This document shows positions 9,981-20,998 of a DNA stretch of 64,000 nucleotides, one piece after another; position 1 is the first letter of the stretch; each line of letters starts with the position of its first letter. The notes under the pieces were generated by a model that saw only the letters and a list, made by a program, of their open reading frames with translations, was not told where the DNA came from and did not search any database. The DNA is taken from the NCBI RefSeq assembly GCF_001411555.2, contig NC_049903.1:11838362-11902361 (forward strand). Reading direction: 5' to 3'. Source of the stretch: Juglans regia. Taxonomy: Eukaryota; Streptophyta; Magnoliopsida; Fagales; Juglandaceae. A program made the position numbers and the translations under genes.

Positions 9981-10969
9981 TAGGGCTGCAACCCGAGCAA
10001 CTCATTAAGAATTTGAGCTCGACCCAACCCGAACCGTCTTATGATATCGGCTGACCGACCCGACCCGCACATTAATGATCAGGTCAACCCATGTTTTTTT
10101 TTTTCCCTTTTAATATCATATTCAAATACTAGTGTCAAGCGATATACAAATACTAGAGATTTGCAATTCCTTTGCACAATTTTCATATATAAAACCCTTC
10201 GTCTCTGCAAACACCACAAGGCAATGTAACCTTTCTTTGCACCAAAACTCACCAAAATAGGACACAACAAAAGCCAAACCAAAGAGACAACTTTTTTTTT
10301 TTAAAAAAAAAAAAGAATAAAATTTTGGAGAAGGTAGCGTCACTTTTGAGTTTACCCGTATGTTCACAGTGGCTTTGGTATCATTTTCTTTTCCTTTTTG
10401 TTTTTGAGGCATTTATTCAAATGGTTGGAGTCCCAAATTTTCATGAGTAATTTTTTCTTTTTGATCGGTAACTTTTCATGAATAGTTTGATGAGGATAAA
10501 TTCACCTAACCCATATTTTTCCTTCAAATCTTGAAAAAAATTCGTACATTTAACCGATTTGCAAGGCATCTTTAACCTTTGCGCTTGGTTTCTTTGAGCC
10601 AACAGATCTGATCAACATATATTGTTTCAAAATCAAGAAACAATAGTACCACCGCTCAACTCTTGGATTCCTGAAATATAATCTTGACCCATAATGATGG
10701 CAGAAAGATGAGTTGTTTTCCATCTAGACGAGGGATGGACAAAGGGGAAAGGAGGTGATGGTGATGGCATCGTGATGAAGAGAAGTGAGGATTTAGGAGG
10801 TGGGGCTAGCTGGCTGGGCTTTTCATTTACAGAGGAAAACGTGTTTTAAAGTTTTATAAGCCGGATTGTACGGGTCGAACCCGAACAATAGTTAAAATTG
10901 CCTTTTTCAATTTGGGTCGGGTCAGATTTTACAAACGGACCAGGTTGTTAAATTTCCTGCACAGGCCTA
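9981..10969. mobile_element. hAT-like non-autonomous element B1 (989 bp)
   Basis: Left end TAGGGCTGCAACCCGAG, right end ...TGCACAGGCCTA. Flanks TCTCATAC (9973-9980) and TCTCGTAC (10970-10977) agree at 7 of 8 positions, the 8-bp duplication of hAT elements. The terminal parts are rich in 'gacccgacccg'-type words on both sides. The same two end types occur, in the opposite orientation, on the element at 26647-27531. The interior (about 10100-10850) holds no protein I recognise; it may be cargo or simply decayed. Confidence 0.72.
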
Positions 10970-10977
10970 TCTCGTAC

Positions 10978-11797
10978 GTGTCTCGATACCAACACAAACT
11001 AAGTAGATGATGTGGCAACATCTTTTACCATGTAACAATATCAACAACGTTAAATCTGTAACATCAAATCTAGACCATAAATTAGATCCTCTTGAAAATC
11101 CAGATCGAGAATCCTTCCCATTGGCAAACTGTGTCTATATTTTTGTACGAAACCTGTTGACACTGCGGCTTGCCTGCAAATTTGCAGGCACTCATGACAT
11201 GATGTCAAAGAATTAGTTCGACCTGTTTTTTTTTGTTTTTTCAATGAAGTTCATGTGGTGGTCAAATGAGCTAGTGTTGATTGCTATTCAGGAGTTCGGC
11301 AACATGGGCTTTTCCAGATATGATCAGCACAAGAAGTGCAGCATGGATCAGATTTGCAAGCCTCAGACGACAATTAGGATGGTGGCCTGATTCAAAACAC
11401 TGGACCAGCAGCCCGGTCCAAACTTCTCAGACGTAGTACGGCTACTTCCCCTCGATCGTGACCTCTTCCAATCTTTTAGCAGCTACGTGTAGAATTATAT
11501 TAGCGGGCTTCATTGATTTGCTTGTTCCTCCCTTGATTATACTTAGATATTTTCCCCTTTACGAAATGTTGTGGATGTGTTTTGTACTCCCACAAAAGGT
11601 CTCTGGCAACTTGCAATAAAAAAGATAGAGGGATTCGGTGTAGCAAGACTATGCTTAAGTCAATGAGAATCGAGTATATGGAGTATTTCAATTTTTGGAT
11701 TGCATAATTACCTTTAGTGTGTGCTTTATTTTCCATTTATATAGACCAAATGTTCGATTGGCAAAGCTTGCCTTACGACTTGATCGTTTTTAATTTT
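10978..11797. other. intergenic, no gene seen
   Basis: Moderately AT-rich single-copy-looking DNA. Short open frames only, with no recognisable protein or RNA gene. Confidence 0.5.
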
Positions 11798-11973
11798 GAG
11801 AAATGATATTTGTCGTCGTGAGTGTGTAAATACCGTGCAGTCGTTTTGAAAAAAAATGAATAAATATGAAACCCATATGAAAATAAATTAATTTTTTAAT
11901 AATAGACCTCACTCTTTTTTAAAGTGACTATATAATATTTACATATTTTATGACTGTATATAACATTACTTTT
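11798..11973. repeat. foldback MITE, 'gagtaatgttatatacagtc' family, copy 1
   Basis: Left arm 'gagaaatgatatttg...' and the inverted right arm '...atgactgtatataacattact' pair with each other; the middle has 'gaataaatatgaaacccatatg' and 'aatttttta ataatagacc'. The same layout recurs at 12255-12428, 19811-19988 and 22534-22637. Confidence 0.7.
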
Positions 11974-12254
11974 TAATTTTTGCTGCACCGTAGACCGTTA
12001 TGACTTTAAACTTGCTTGTATGGCGAATATCGTGCTGAGAGGGATTAATGACAGTTGGATTCAAAATCTGTATAAATGCTTCTTGGCAACCGCGACCTTG
12101 GTTTCTATTGGGTAGGCTTATGGCTTTGGGTTCATGGGCCTTTTTGGTGTGAGGCTCGGCCCAAATCCTTTGAGGCAATATTTGACCTAGCACAAAATAC
12201 AATCAAGATCCCAACTTTCTGACATTAGTTTCCATAATTTTAGAATTTTTTATT

Positions 12255-12428
12255 GAGAAATGATATATATAATTATGGAGTGTATAAGTATCATACATTC
12301 ATTTTAAAAAAAGTGAATCAATATAAGACTTACTTGAAATTAATTTTTTAATAATAGACCCTATTCTTTTTTAAAAAGATCGAGTATGCGACACTTGCAT
12401 AATTCATGATTGTATTTAGTATTACTCT
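12255..12428. repeat. foldback MITE, same family, copy 2
   Basis: Same arms and same middle motif ('attaattttttaataataga') as copy 1, 280 bp away in the same orientation. Confidence 0.7.
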
Positions 12429-13280
12429 TTATAATTAATATTCTTCTTCTAAAAACAAAGTTTATTAATAAAATTAAGATACATTTATCTTCATTTGAAA
12501 AAATACATCAAAAAAATATTTTGATGATTGAAGATTAGTATTATTTATTATATTTAATTTGTGAGTCTATAATTTAATATCACATCAAAAATATATTAAG
12601 AAAATGATAACAAAAAGGATAATAAATAGATTTTTGTTTGCCTAAATACCTCGACTTGATCGATTGGTCTCCCCTTTCCTTTAAAAAAAAGAAAGTGGAA
12701 AAAAAAAAAACTTACGACTCTGCTCGTCTTTCGTACAACGGTACCTTCACGTAGTGTTTGGTCCGTGAACATTTTCTTCATATCCACCATGTGTGAAATG
12801 TGAACAAGCTGACACAATTAGGGTCATATATAAGTACAAATCTTTGGAAAAAATCTTTGCAAAAACGTTTTAGGATCAATTTCAACTGAGAAATATTTTC
12901 AATTTATCTCATCATATTTTATTATTATAATTTTTTTTAATTTTTAAAATAATAATAATATTATAATAATATATTTTTTAATTTTAATTTTTATCTCGAT
13001 TCATACTCTCTATCTTGAGTAATGCTACACAACCTATCATCCTCTACACATCACATTTTTTTAAAATTTTAAAATTTCTTAATATTTTTTTAAAATTTAT
13101 TTTTAAAATTATTCTTTTTAAACTAATTCAATTTTTCTATTCATTATTCATATATTAAATATTTAATAAAATAAAAAAATAATAAAAATTAAAAAAAGTA
13201 TAGTGTATGAAAATTGTGTAAATAGTAAGAAATTGTATAGATTTTTTTGCTCAATCTTAATACACTGTATGAACCTAACG
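12429..13280. other. AT-rich intergenic with a foldback at 13018-13240
   Basis: No gene. From 13018 'gagtaatgctacacaacc' can pair with 'attgtatagatttttttgctc' near 13240, which looks like another decayed MITE; I found no convincing duplication at its borders. Confidence 0.45.
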
Positions 13281-13283
13281 TTA

Positions 13284-13998
13284 GAGCATTCTCATTGGCT
13301 TGGCCAAATGAGAAAATTATCTAAAATTTAGATAACTTGTATAAAAAAACTCTACATTAGATTGGCCATCTTTAAAATAATTTACATTTTTGCTACAGTC
13401 ATTGGCCAAATATAGAGAACCATAATTGATTCTCAAAATATTAAAATACTAATTTCTCACTCCAAGCAAACAAATTAAATTAATTAGAATATAATTAACA
13501 TTTAACATTTAAAATATAATTATTATTAACATTTGATAATACTTTTTTAATATTAATTTAATTATAATATAATTATTATTAACATTTAATAAAACTTTTT
13601 TGATATTAATTTAATTAGAATATAATTATTATTAACATTTAATAAAACTTTTTTTAATATTAATTTAACTAGAATATAATTATTATTAACATTTAATAAA
13701 ACTTTTTTTAATATTAATTTAACTAGAATATAATTATTATTAACATTTAATAATAATTTTTTAAATATTAATTTAACTAGAATATAATTATTATTAACAT
13801 TTAATTAGTAAAACTATAAAATGTGATAAAAATAAATTTAATTAATTAATTATTAAAATAATAATATTTTAATATTATATAAAATATGAATGACTAATCT
13901 AATGTGGAGATTGAATTTAAATAGATTAAGTAAATTTAAAAAAATGTGATATTGATTCAATTTTAAAGATGTATTTATCCAAGTCAATGAGAATGCTC
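13284..13998. mobile_element. PIF/Harbinger-type MITE (715 bp)
   Basis: Terminal inverted repeats GAGCATTCTCATTGGCTTGG and, at the right end, the inverse of GAGCATTCTCATTGACTTGG. Flanked by the 3-bp duplication TTA (13281-13283 and 13999-14001), the target preference of PIF/Harbinger. The middle is a tandem array (13515-13798). No transposase. Confidence 0.82.
13515..13798. repeat. 53-54-bp tandem repeat inside the MITE
   Basis: The word TATAATTATTATTAAC starts at 13515, 13568, 13621, 13675, 13729 and 13783, that is spacings of 53, 53, 54, 54 and 54 bp. The unit between copies is '...atttaataaaactttttt(t)aatattaatttaactagaa'. It is almost pure A/T. Confidence 0.9.
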
Positions 13999-14001
13999 TT
14001 A

Positions 14002-15013
14002 TAGTCCCCGTCGGTAAACCTCGATGCTTCCTAGATTTTTCGTACGCAAAGGTCTTGAATTTGCAGCTGCCAAAAACACGTACGTACCTGCTCCCCAACG
14101 TCGTACGGAAACAGGAGAAACATTCGTGGATGTTTCTTGGATGAAGTCGCGACTCGTGAGGAACATTATTGGATTAGCCAAAGAAAAAAGCTAAAGAGTT
14201 CTGAGTTCTAGAAGTCGCGAATTGACTCTGAGGTTTGGAATTGTGGTATGAAATAAAGCTTATTTAGAAGTCATATATCTAAAGTATTTTTAAAATTATT
14301 TATATTAATTTTTTAAAAATATATAGTTATTTATAGGAGCTCTTTTATAAAAACTTCAATTTAGTGCTTTTTAAAAAATTAAACTTTCAATTTTTTTAAG
14401 TGCTTTTTAGTAGAATCTACTTTATTGAACTGATTGACCGAATCAGATGCATATATCATGGTGTTTGAAGAAAGTACGCATGCAGCTGGAAAAAATTCCA
14501 GTTAAATCCAGTTGGATTGAGCATGTGGTATACGGCACTTACCTACATGAATGACGACAAATTAGAGGAGAAGCAGCAGGCTGTGAGAACCAGGTCAAGA
14601 GCATGCATGAAAGCTGAGAGAACTTTCCTGGGGAGCCTTTGCATCTTTTGAAAAAAAAAAAAAGGAAAGAGCAATATTAACATGATGAGACCCACGTCCC
14701 ATATTGGTGTCGAAAATGTCAAATTTGATTTACTTTTTATTAAAACGTGGTGCAATTAATGATTGGAATGGGTCCAATATTTATATTTTATGCCTCCTGC
14801 GATTGGTTTTCATTGTACACTTTTTCAACAAAGATTTATATATATCTTGGAGTCCAAGGCAAGAAAAAGATAAATAAGTTGAAAGAAACTTTTTGTTCGA
14901 TTGTGTTTAGATTTTAGTGAAAAAGCTAGGCAGATATTTGACTGTAATATTGGTGAAGGGAAAACAAATTAAGGATATTGTATTAGCTTATTTCACAAAT
15001 TAAGGAAAACATA
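14002..15013. other. intergenic, no gene seen
   Basis: Contains a long A run near 14649 and otherwise unremarkable AT-rich sequence. Confidence 0.5.
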
Positions 15014-15021
15014 TGTTTGGA

Positions 15022-15699
15022 TAGGGGTGTAATCGGTCCAGTCCGGTCCGGTTTTGGATAAAATTTAGGACTGAACCGGTATGTACCAGATTTGTATTTT
15101 TCAAAACCGATTACGTACCGGTTACCCTCCTAAACTGGTATTTTCGGTTTTACCAGTTTCCGGTCCGGTCCGGTTTTTCGATTTTTTTAAAATGTAAATT
15201 TTACAATTTGTCATTAAAAATTTGTTTATAAAAAAAAAAAAATTGATTTAAAAAAAACTGTTTTATACTTTTATTAATATATTAGACTATATAATAGTAT
15301 TAATATTATACTATTGGTATAGTTATAAGTTATATATTAGTATTAGTTATAAACTTTTAGTGATTTAGTATTAACATTTTATGTAATAATTTATAAATTA
15401 TAATAAGAAATTATTTCATATATGAATATATATGTTATATATAAAATTTCACATAAAAATTTATAATTATACATTATATATAAAACTTATATATATTAAT
15501 ATTTAATATATATAAAATATTTTGTATAAAACTTATATATAAAAATATTATTTTTTATTTTTTTTAATCAACCGGTCCGGTCCAGTCTAAAAAATTCTGG
15601 AACCGGAACCGGCCGGTTTTTACGTTTTAAAAACCAGTTCCGGACCGGACCGGTTCAGTCCGATCTGGTCCGGTTTTCCAGTTTGAATTTACACCCCTA
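15022..15699. mobile_element. hAT-like MITE A1 (678 bp)
   Basis: Perfect terminal inverted repeat TAGGGGTGTAA / TTACACCCCTA, flanked by the perfect 8-bp duplication TGTTTGGA (15014-15021 and 15700-15707). Both subterminal regions are packed with CCGGT/CCGGAC words in inverted orientation, the kind of motif array hAT transposases bind; the centre is extremely AT-rich. No transposase. Confidence 0.9.
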
Positions 15700-15932
15700 T
15701 GTTTGGAAGATAGAAATCACATCAACTCATTTCAAATTAATTATTAGTAGGCTTATTACTTTTTCAACTTCACATAAAAATTTAAAAAGTCATTTCAATT
15801 TATTTCATACATTCAAATACATATCTCAATTTATTTATATTTAAACAAATCTCAATGTGACCTATAAAATATTACTATTTATAGATTAATTCAGATCATT
15901 TGAGATCATATCAACATTCAAACGCAGTCTAA
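15700..15932. repeat. MITE of the 'gtttgga..caaac' type, target of A1
   Basis: From '(tg)tttggaagatagaaatcacatcaactcattt' to 'catatcaacattcaaacgcagtc', with inverted ends. It resembles the elements at 21781-21983, 35111-35325 and 57719-57937 in the 'tcatctcaact / agttgagatga' words. A1 inserted at its left tip. Confidence 0.6.
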
Positions 15933-17100
15933 GACTTTCTCTTACACGCATGTAAACTTATCTTTATCGCTCATCCCTTCCACCTTTGATTAACTATATA
16001 TGCTTTTGTCATGTGCCCAATGTCTCGTGCATGATTACTTGTTTTTATCAAATAATTAATTACTTGTTATATATATATAGAGTTCTAGCTCCTCCCAAAA
16101 ATGGATCGATGCCCATTCCACTTTTTATTTATTTATTTAATAATTAAATAAATATTTTTAAATGATGTTGGATTTTTTTAAAATGTTTAACAAGATTAAA
16201 AAAATACATGAAAAAAAAAAGTAAAATGACCTTATAGGTAGACAGTGTCGAAACTCACTTCAGTGGCTCTAGGACTGTCATTCTAGGGTTATAAATGGGC
16301 CGGTAAGCTTTAGCATATATCAATATATATTTATATATATATATATATATATAAGCAATATTTGATATTTTATCAATGAAAAGACCTTAAAAAATAACTT
16401 ATCTAACTAACTGTATCCTATGCACTTAATATAAACTTACCACCATACAATTAATTAATTAGCTAGCTAGACGCTAGACTCAGGGACATTAATGCATGGC
16501 TGAATGGCTGAATGACTTTCAAATGCACAACCGCTCCCCGAATAGGACCCGGCGGCCTCCTACTGCACCCACTCTATGATCATATACATGAGCTAGCATA
16601 GTACGCACTACGTATACATATCAAACCTAACAAATTTATTGCTTTTACTTGTTCAATTCTCTTGGCCCTTACCTCTTCTAATAAACATATACGATCTTCT
16701 CAACCACTTTTTTTTTTCCCTAATTTTGAACAAAAACATATAGTACTTCGATTTCTTCTGATCAACCATTTTGTAAGATTTTAATGCCCGAGTAACTTTA
16801 TTTTAAAATTTTAAAATTTTTACATTACACATTTATTCATATTATATAATTTAATTTAAAAAATAAATATTAAAATTTAAATCTTATAAATTAAATTATA
16901 GGTACCATGTAAATAGTGTATGTGTGGTCATCTAGAGGCCGGCCTTAGATTAACATACATCTTTCACACTTTCTGATTATAATTTCCTCTTGAATAAAAA
17001 AGTACTCTGATTAAACCAGGCATGATTTTGACGATCCACTTATAATCTCATCAATTGATACGTATGTCATTGAACATCGTGAACATCCCTCAAATTCAAT
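15933..17100. other. intergenic upstream of the VQ gene
   Basis: AT-rich, with a (TA)n run near 16334-16352. No gene recognised. Confidence 0.5.
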
Positions 17101-17139
17101 TCCTTTCCAAAGTACTGTCTCTTGCTAGCTAGTCCAGCG

Positions 17140-17145
17140 CACGTG
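17140..17145 (+). promoter_or_regulatory. G-box CACGTG
   Basis: Palindromic bZIP/bHLH site about 200 bp before the TATA box of the VQ gene. Location is suggestive; function is not shown. Confidence 0.4.
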
Positions 17146-17200
17146 AGTGGAATCACAGAAGGTTGACATCTCAAATTCCCCGGTTCCGAAATTGTGGGCT

Positions 17201-17213
17201 TTGACTTTTGACT
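17201..17213 (+). promoter_or_regulatory. paired W-boxes
   Basis: Two TTGACT cores (17201-17206 and 17208-17213), with a third weaker TTGACA at 17163. TTGACY is the WRKY factor site. They lie about 125-135 bp upstream of the TATA box of a gene whose product family binds WRKY proteins. Confidence 0.5.
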
Positions 17214-17336
17214 TTTTGTCCTTCGAGACTGCCAAAAGCGGTCTAGCTCTTAACCGTTAAAAGCTAGCCCGGCCCCGTCCCCCAACCCTTTTGTACTACG
17301 GCTTCCTCCCTTTCGCCTCAGCTTCCTCAAGCTCCG

Positions 17337-17344
17337 TATAAAAG
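17337..17344 (+). promoter_or_regulatory. TATA box of the VQ gene
   Basis: TATAAAAG, 151 bp before the start codon; a start of transcription near 17367-17372 would be expected. A 14-codon upstream frame (17368-17412) sits right at that point and may or may not be in the mRNA. Confidence 0.65.
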
Positions 17345-17494
17345 CCACACGCCCTTATTCAATCAAAATGCACAAGAACCCCAGAAAGAAAAACGCAACA
17401 ACAAAGCCCTAGCTAGGAAAAACAAAAAGAAGAACAAGAAACACAGCTAGCTAGCTAGATCCGTGGAGCTAGATATAATATATTTGATCATCAA

Positions 17495-17851
17495 ATGGCG
17501 TGTGCTAGTCGTGATCAAGCCGTGAGAGTGGTGCTTATCGATACCCAGTACGTGGAAACGGACGCCCTGAGCTTCAAATCCGTAGTTCAGAGCCTTACCG
17601 GTAAGGATTCTTGCGTTTCTTGGATAGAGAAGAGCTCCTTCGGCGTAGAAAACAGAAAAGGCCCCGTCGCTGTGAACAGAAGTGGCTTCGACAAATCAGG
17701 CTGCGATAATATTAATAATGGATGTGGCGGAACTGGAAATCGCAGTGTTTCGATGTTATCGAAGGGCATGTCGTTCAAGGATTTGGATGTTATGATCTTG
17801 CATGCGCCTCCAATGGAGGACTTGCAATGGCTGTGGGCTGATAATAACTAG
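17495..17851 (+). CDS. VQ motif-containing protein (VQ1/VQ10-like)
   Basis: Intronless, 118 residues. VQ proteins are plant nuclear cofactors that bind WRKY transcription factors (groups I and IIc) and modulate defence and stress responses. The defining motif FxxxVQxLTG is complete: F27-K-S-V-V31-Q32-S-L34-T35-G36, preceded by 'RVVLIDTQYVETDA', a block typical of the small VQ1/VQ10 subgroup. Residues 50-85 are Gly/Asn/Ser-rich and poorly conserved; a C-terminal block 'FKDLDVMILHAPPMEDLQWLW' is acidic and hydrophobic. Length agrees with the small members of the family. The start codon has a favourable context (caaATGGCG) and is the first in-frame one. The base composition is clearly higher in GC than the surroundings, as expected for a real gene. 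W-boxes upstream suggest WRKY feedback. Family assignment is firm; the exact orthologue is not. Confidence 0.93.
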   Translation: MACASRDQAVRVVLIDTQYVETDALSFKSVVQSLTGKDSCVSWIEKSSFGVENRKGPVAVNRSGFDKSGCDNINNGCGGTGNRSVSMLSKGMSFKDLDVMILHAPPMEDLQWLWADNN

Positions 17852-17950
17852 AATTTTCATTAATTTGCTGCATATATAGTGTGTATATATACATGAGTAT
17901 ATACATATATTTACACCAGTTATATACTGTCCGTATATTTTGTTTGCATG

Positions 17951-18122
17951 AGAAGTGCTACCGTAAAAAAAAAAAAAAATTGTAAAGATAAATTCATAAA
18001 TTTATATAACTTTATAGATACGTTAAATCTATGTTATTATAAAAATAATTTTACAATTTAATGTATTACATCAAATCACATCAATTTATGAATTTATTGT
18101 TATGAAATATTAAGATATTTCT
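17951..18122. repeat. MITE, 'gagaa.tgctac' family
   Basis: Shares the internal block 'cgttaaatctatgttattataaaaataattttacaattt' style layout with 33505-33687 (there 'ccgttagatctactttacac..aagtaactttacaattt'). Borders approximate. Confidence 0.5.
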
Positions 18123-19052
18123 TATTTTGTTTCAATTCTCACTTTAAAAAATGTTAAGAGTAGTTTTGATATTATTTAATTTGATCAGAAAGAGATGCAA
18201 TTTTGTTTGAGCAAATAGTAGATGAGATGCAACATGGGCATTAATGATGCCGATGGCATTGTGCCTAGCATGTGGACAATAATTGGTTATGGAACTCCTT
18301 ATATATATAAATATATACTTAATTGGTTATTATTATGGTTCATGTACCGTGTACGTATTCGTTGCTGGTTCATGGGGAATATGTGGCTGTCCAAACGCCA
18401 ATGCATGTCATGAGTGATCAGAAGACAAATCTGGGCCGGGAGATTCTTTTATATTTTTTTTTATGAAGTGATCGATATATATTCCGACTTCATTAATATT
18501 TATGATGAGTTATTTGTAATAAAAATCATTATTTATTATGAGAATAGATTCATTTTAATAGAAAATAATTGAAAAAAATAAGTTAGTTATTTTTTTTAAT
18601 TATGTAATAAGGCCCCCCAAACAAACCAATATGACTGCGTGTGAGGTAGCAAGTCGGAGTGAAACTAGCAGCGAAGCTTTTTCTGAGCGAATTGCATGTT
18701 GTTCTAAGTGAAACTAGCGCTGGTTATAGGCAGAATTGTTGATTCTTCTTGAAAATTTATACGCATGGAGTACGTACGTACACGTACGCAAGCTGCAAGC
18801 TCCAATAATATTTAATATATCATCAATTGTTTATTAATTTTAATATTATCATAGATAATACTCATGATGCTGACCTTAAATCTTAAGATATTGGGTTTCT
18901 TAATTGCTAAATAAAACAACGTACATAATCATACAGTCTTCATGTAAAGAAATATATCGTATTTTCTTCCAAGGAATTGGGGTGTTATATATATTAGATA
19001 CTTATACGTACGTACTTGAAAGCTGAGAGCCAAGGGAAGGGGTACGACGTAG

Positions 19053-19056
<4 letters not shown>

Positions 19057-19095
<39 letters not shown>
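19057..19095. repeat. (TA)n microsatellite
   Basis: About 19 uninterrupted TA units. Confidence 0.95.
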
Positions 19096-19098
<3 letters not shown>

Positions 19099-19810
19099 AG
19101 TTTCCCGGCCATCAATGTCTTTCATTAATTAATTTAATTGTAAAGGGGGTTGATGTCCCACTTATATGATGACTTCTTCGTGATTCAATAATTTCAACTC
19201 AAACCAAACGGCGGTGCATGTGCTGTTGATCTTCTAGAATGGGTTGTGTTTTCGGGGCCACTGTTAATAAACAATTAATCACTTTCTTCATATATGATAC
19301 AAATATTATAAATAAAGACTAAAGTTTCAAAATTAAATAACTTACAATTGTTTATAGTTCTTTCTTTTTTTAACAACTATAAACACTACTTAAAGAGCAC
19401 TTTATTATATAAGTAACTGCTTTAATGTGATTGGTTGCATCATTTTTTTAATATAAAATAATTAATTTAGTCAATCACATCAGTAACGTGGATAAATAGT
19501 ATACAAAAGTGACTATATATAGTAGAACTCATTTTACATATATACTTCTTTCATTTTTTCTAAATCTCTACACAAGACTAAAGTACATATATAAGGCCTT
19601 CTTTAAATTAAAGAGCATATCAACATTAAAAAGAGCTTGTTACTTATGTCAACCCTTTGATCAACATGATATATAATGTTCGGTTTAGATTGCATTGCCA
19701 ACGGATTTCCCATGCATGTTTAAAGAAAATCAGGTCGAGCACTACTGGCTTACTTGTAGTTCAACCAATATCACGTTCTCCCTTTGCGGTAATAAATTAA
19801 AGAGATCGAT

Positions 19811-19988
19811 GAGTAATGTTATATATAGTCGTAAAATACATAAGTGCTGTATAATTATTTTAAAAAAGAAAAATGTCTACTATTAAAAAATTAATTTTTT
19901 TTATGTAAGTCTTATATTTACTCAATTTTTTAAAATAAAATTACATGTACAACGCTTGCGTACTCTACGACTGTAAATATTATTTTTC
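19811..19988. repeat. foldback MITE, 'gagtaatgttatatacagtc' family, copy 3
   Basis: Left arm 'gagtaatgttatatatagtc' and right arm 'ctctacgactgtaaatattattt' are inverted copies; same centre as copies 1 and 2. Confidence 0.7.
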
Positions 19989-20499
19989 TTAAAGATATAA
20001 GATCTACAAAATCTCGAAAATGCTGTACGTAAATCATGCGTAAAACCTTTTCACATTATTCTTTTGATTGTGATCTCATGTCGTGCGAGAGATGACTCAC
20101 ATTTTTTTTTTTTTTAAGACTCATAATTTTTTTGGATTTACACGATAGCAGCCAAAGAATTAAGGTAATCTTTATTTGCTTTTCTCGGCAACTTCGTATT
20201 TGTTCAAATTTTGAGTAATTCAATTTATTTTATTTCCAACAAACGCTCCGTACGAGATCATTCAATATATATATTAGGGTAGGTATTGACTTTAAATCTC
20301 CGAAAGCTTAGAAGTTAGATCAACAAGTGACCCATATAATAGACTTTTGAGACGAGACTAATTAATCTCATCAAATATTATTTATAAATGACTATTTTGT
20401 TCCATTCAAACCCCTTAGACTACTAGTTTTTAATTAATTCATTTGAATAAATCTGTAAGAAAAACAAGTCTCGTTAGTCATTTGGAAACATTGTCGTCT

Positions 20500-20998
20500 T
20501 TAATGTTCAAACTACCATGACTCTAGAAGTTTGGGGAGATGCAGGTCCGTGGCATATATATCTAACAGCTGGACTTCGGGTTTCTTTCTCTCGTGCTTAT
20601 AAAGAGACTAATGCAGTAGCAGATGGTTTAGCGCGAAGAAGTGCAAATGGCTCAAATGACATATGGTTCTCGGCTTCGGCTCTTCCTACTCTCATTCGAG
20701 GTCTTATTAGATTGGATAGGGGAGAGATTTTCTTATATTAGAAAAAATTGTAAATGAATTGTTTTGAGGACTAAGTTGTCTTATTCTGTAAAACAAAAAT
20801 AATAGGGTATAGGTGCTGTTTTTTTTTATTGGCATCATTGCTTGGGTGAGTTTTTTTATCTATTTATATTCTCCTAGTGTCTTGATTGTCACCACGATTT
20901 TCCTCCATAGGTTTTTTTTTAATAAAATTGGGAGGAGGTTACTTTTAAACATGTGACATATTCTCTTTAATAATAATAATAATAAAATAGCATTTTAA
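20500..20998 (+). mobile_element. 5'-truncated LINE fragment (RNase H end and 3' UTR)
   Basis: An open frame at 20517-20741 matches the last third of the LINE-1 RNase H: 'SFSRAYKETNAVADGLARRSANG' aligns with the NKVAD helix, and 'LPTLIRGLIRLDRG' with 'MPRLLRGLIRLDIL'. The 3' UTR follows, with 'caccacgattttcctcc' and a (TAA)n tail ending near 20994. Only about 500 bp of the element is present, as is usual for 5'-truncated LINE copies. Left border approximate. Confidence 0.8.

Larger units (their letters stand above)
17852..19810. other. VQ gene 3' flank and intergenic
   Basis: Contains a foldback repeat at about 17951-18122 ('gagaagtgctaccg...' family, shared with 33505-33687) and a (TA)n run at 19057-19095. 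No other gene supported. Confidence 0.5.
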
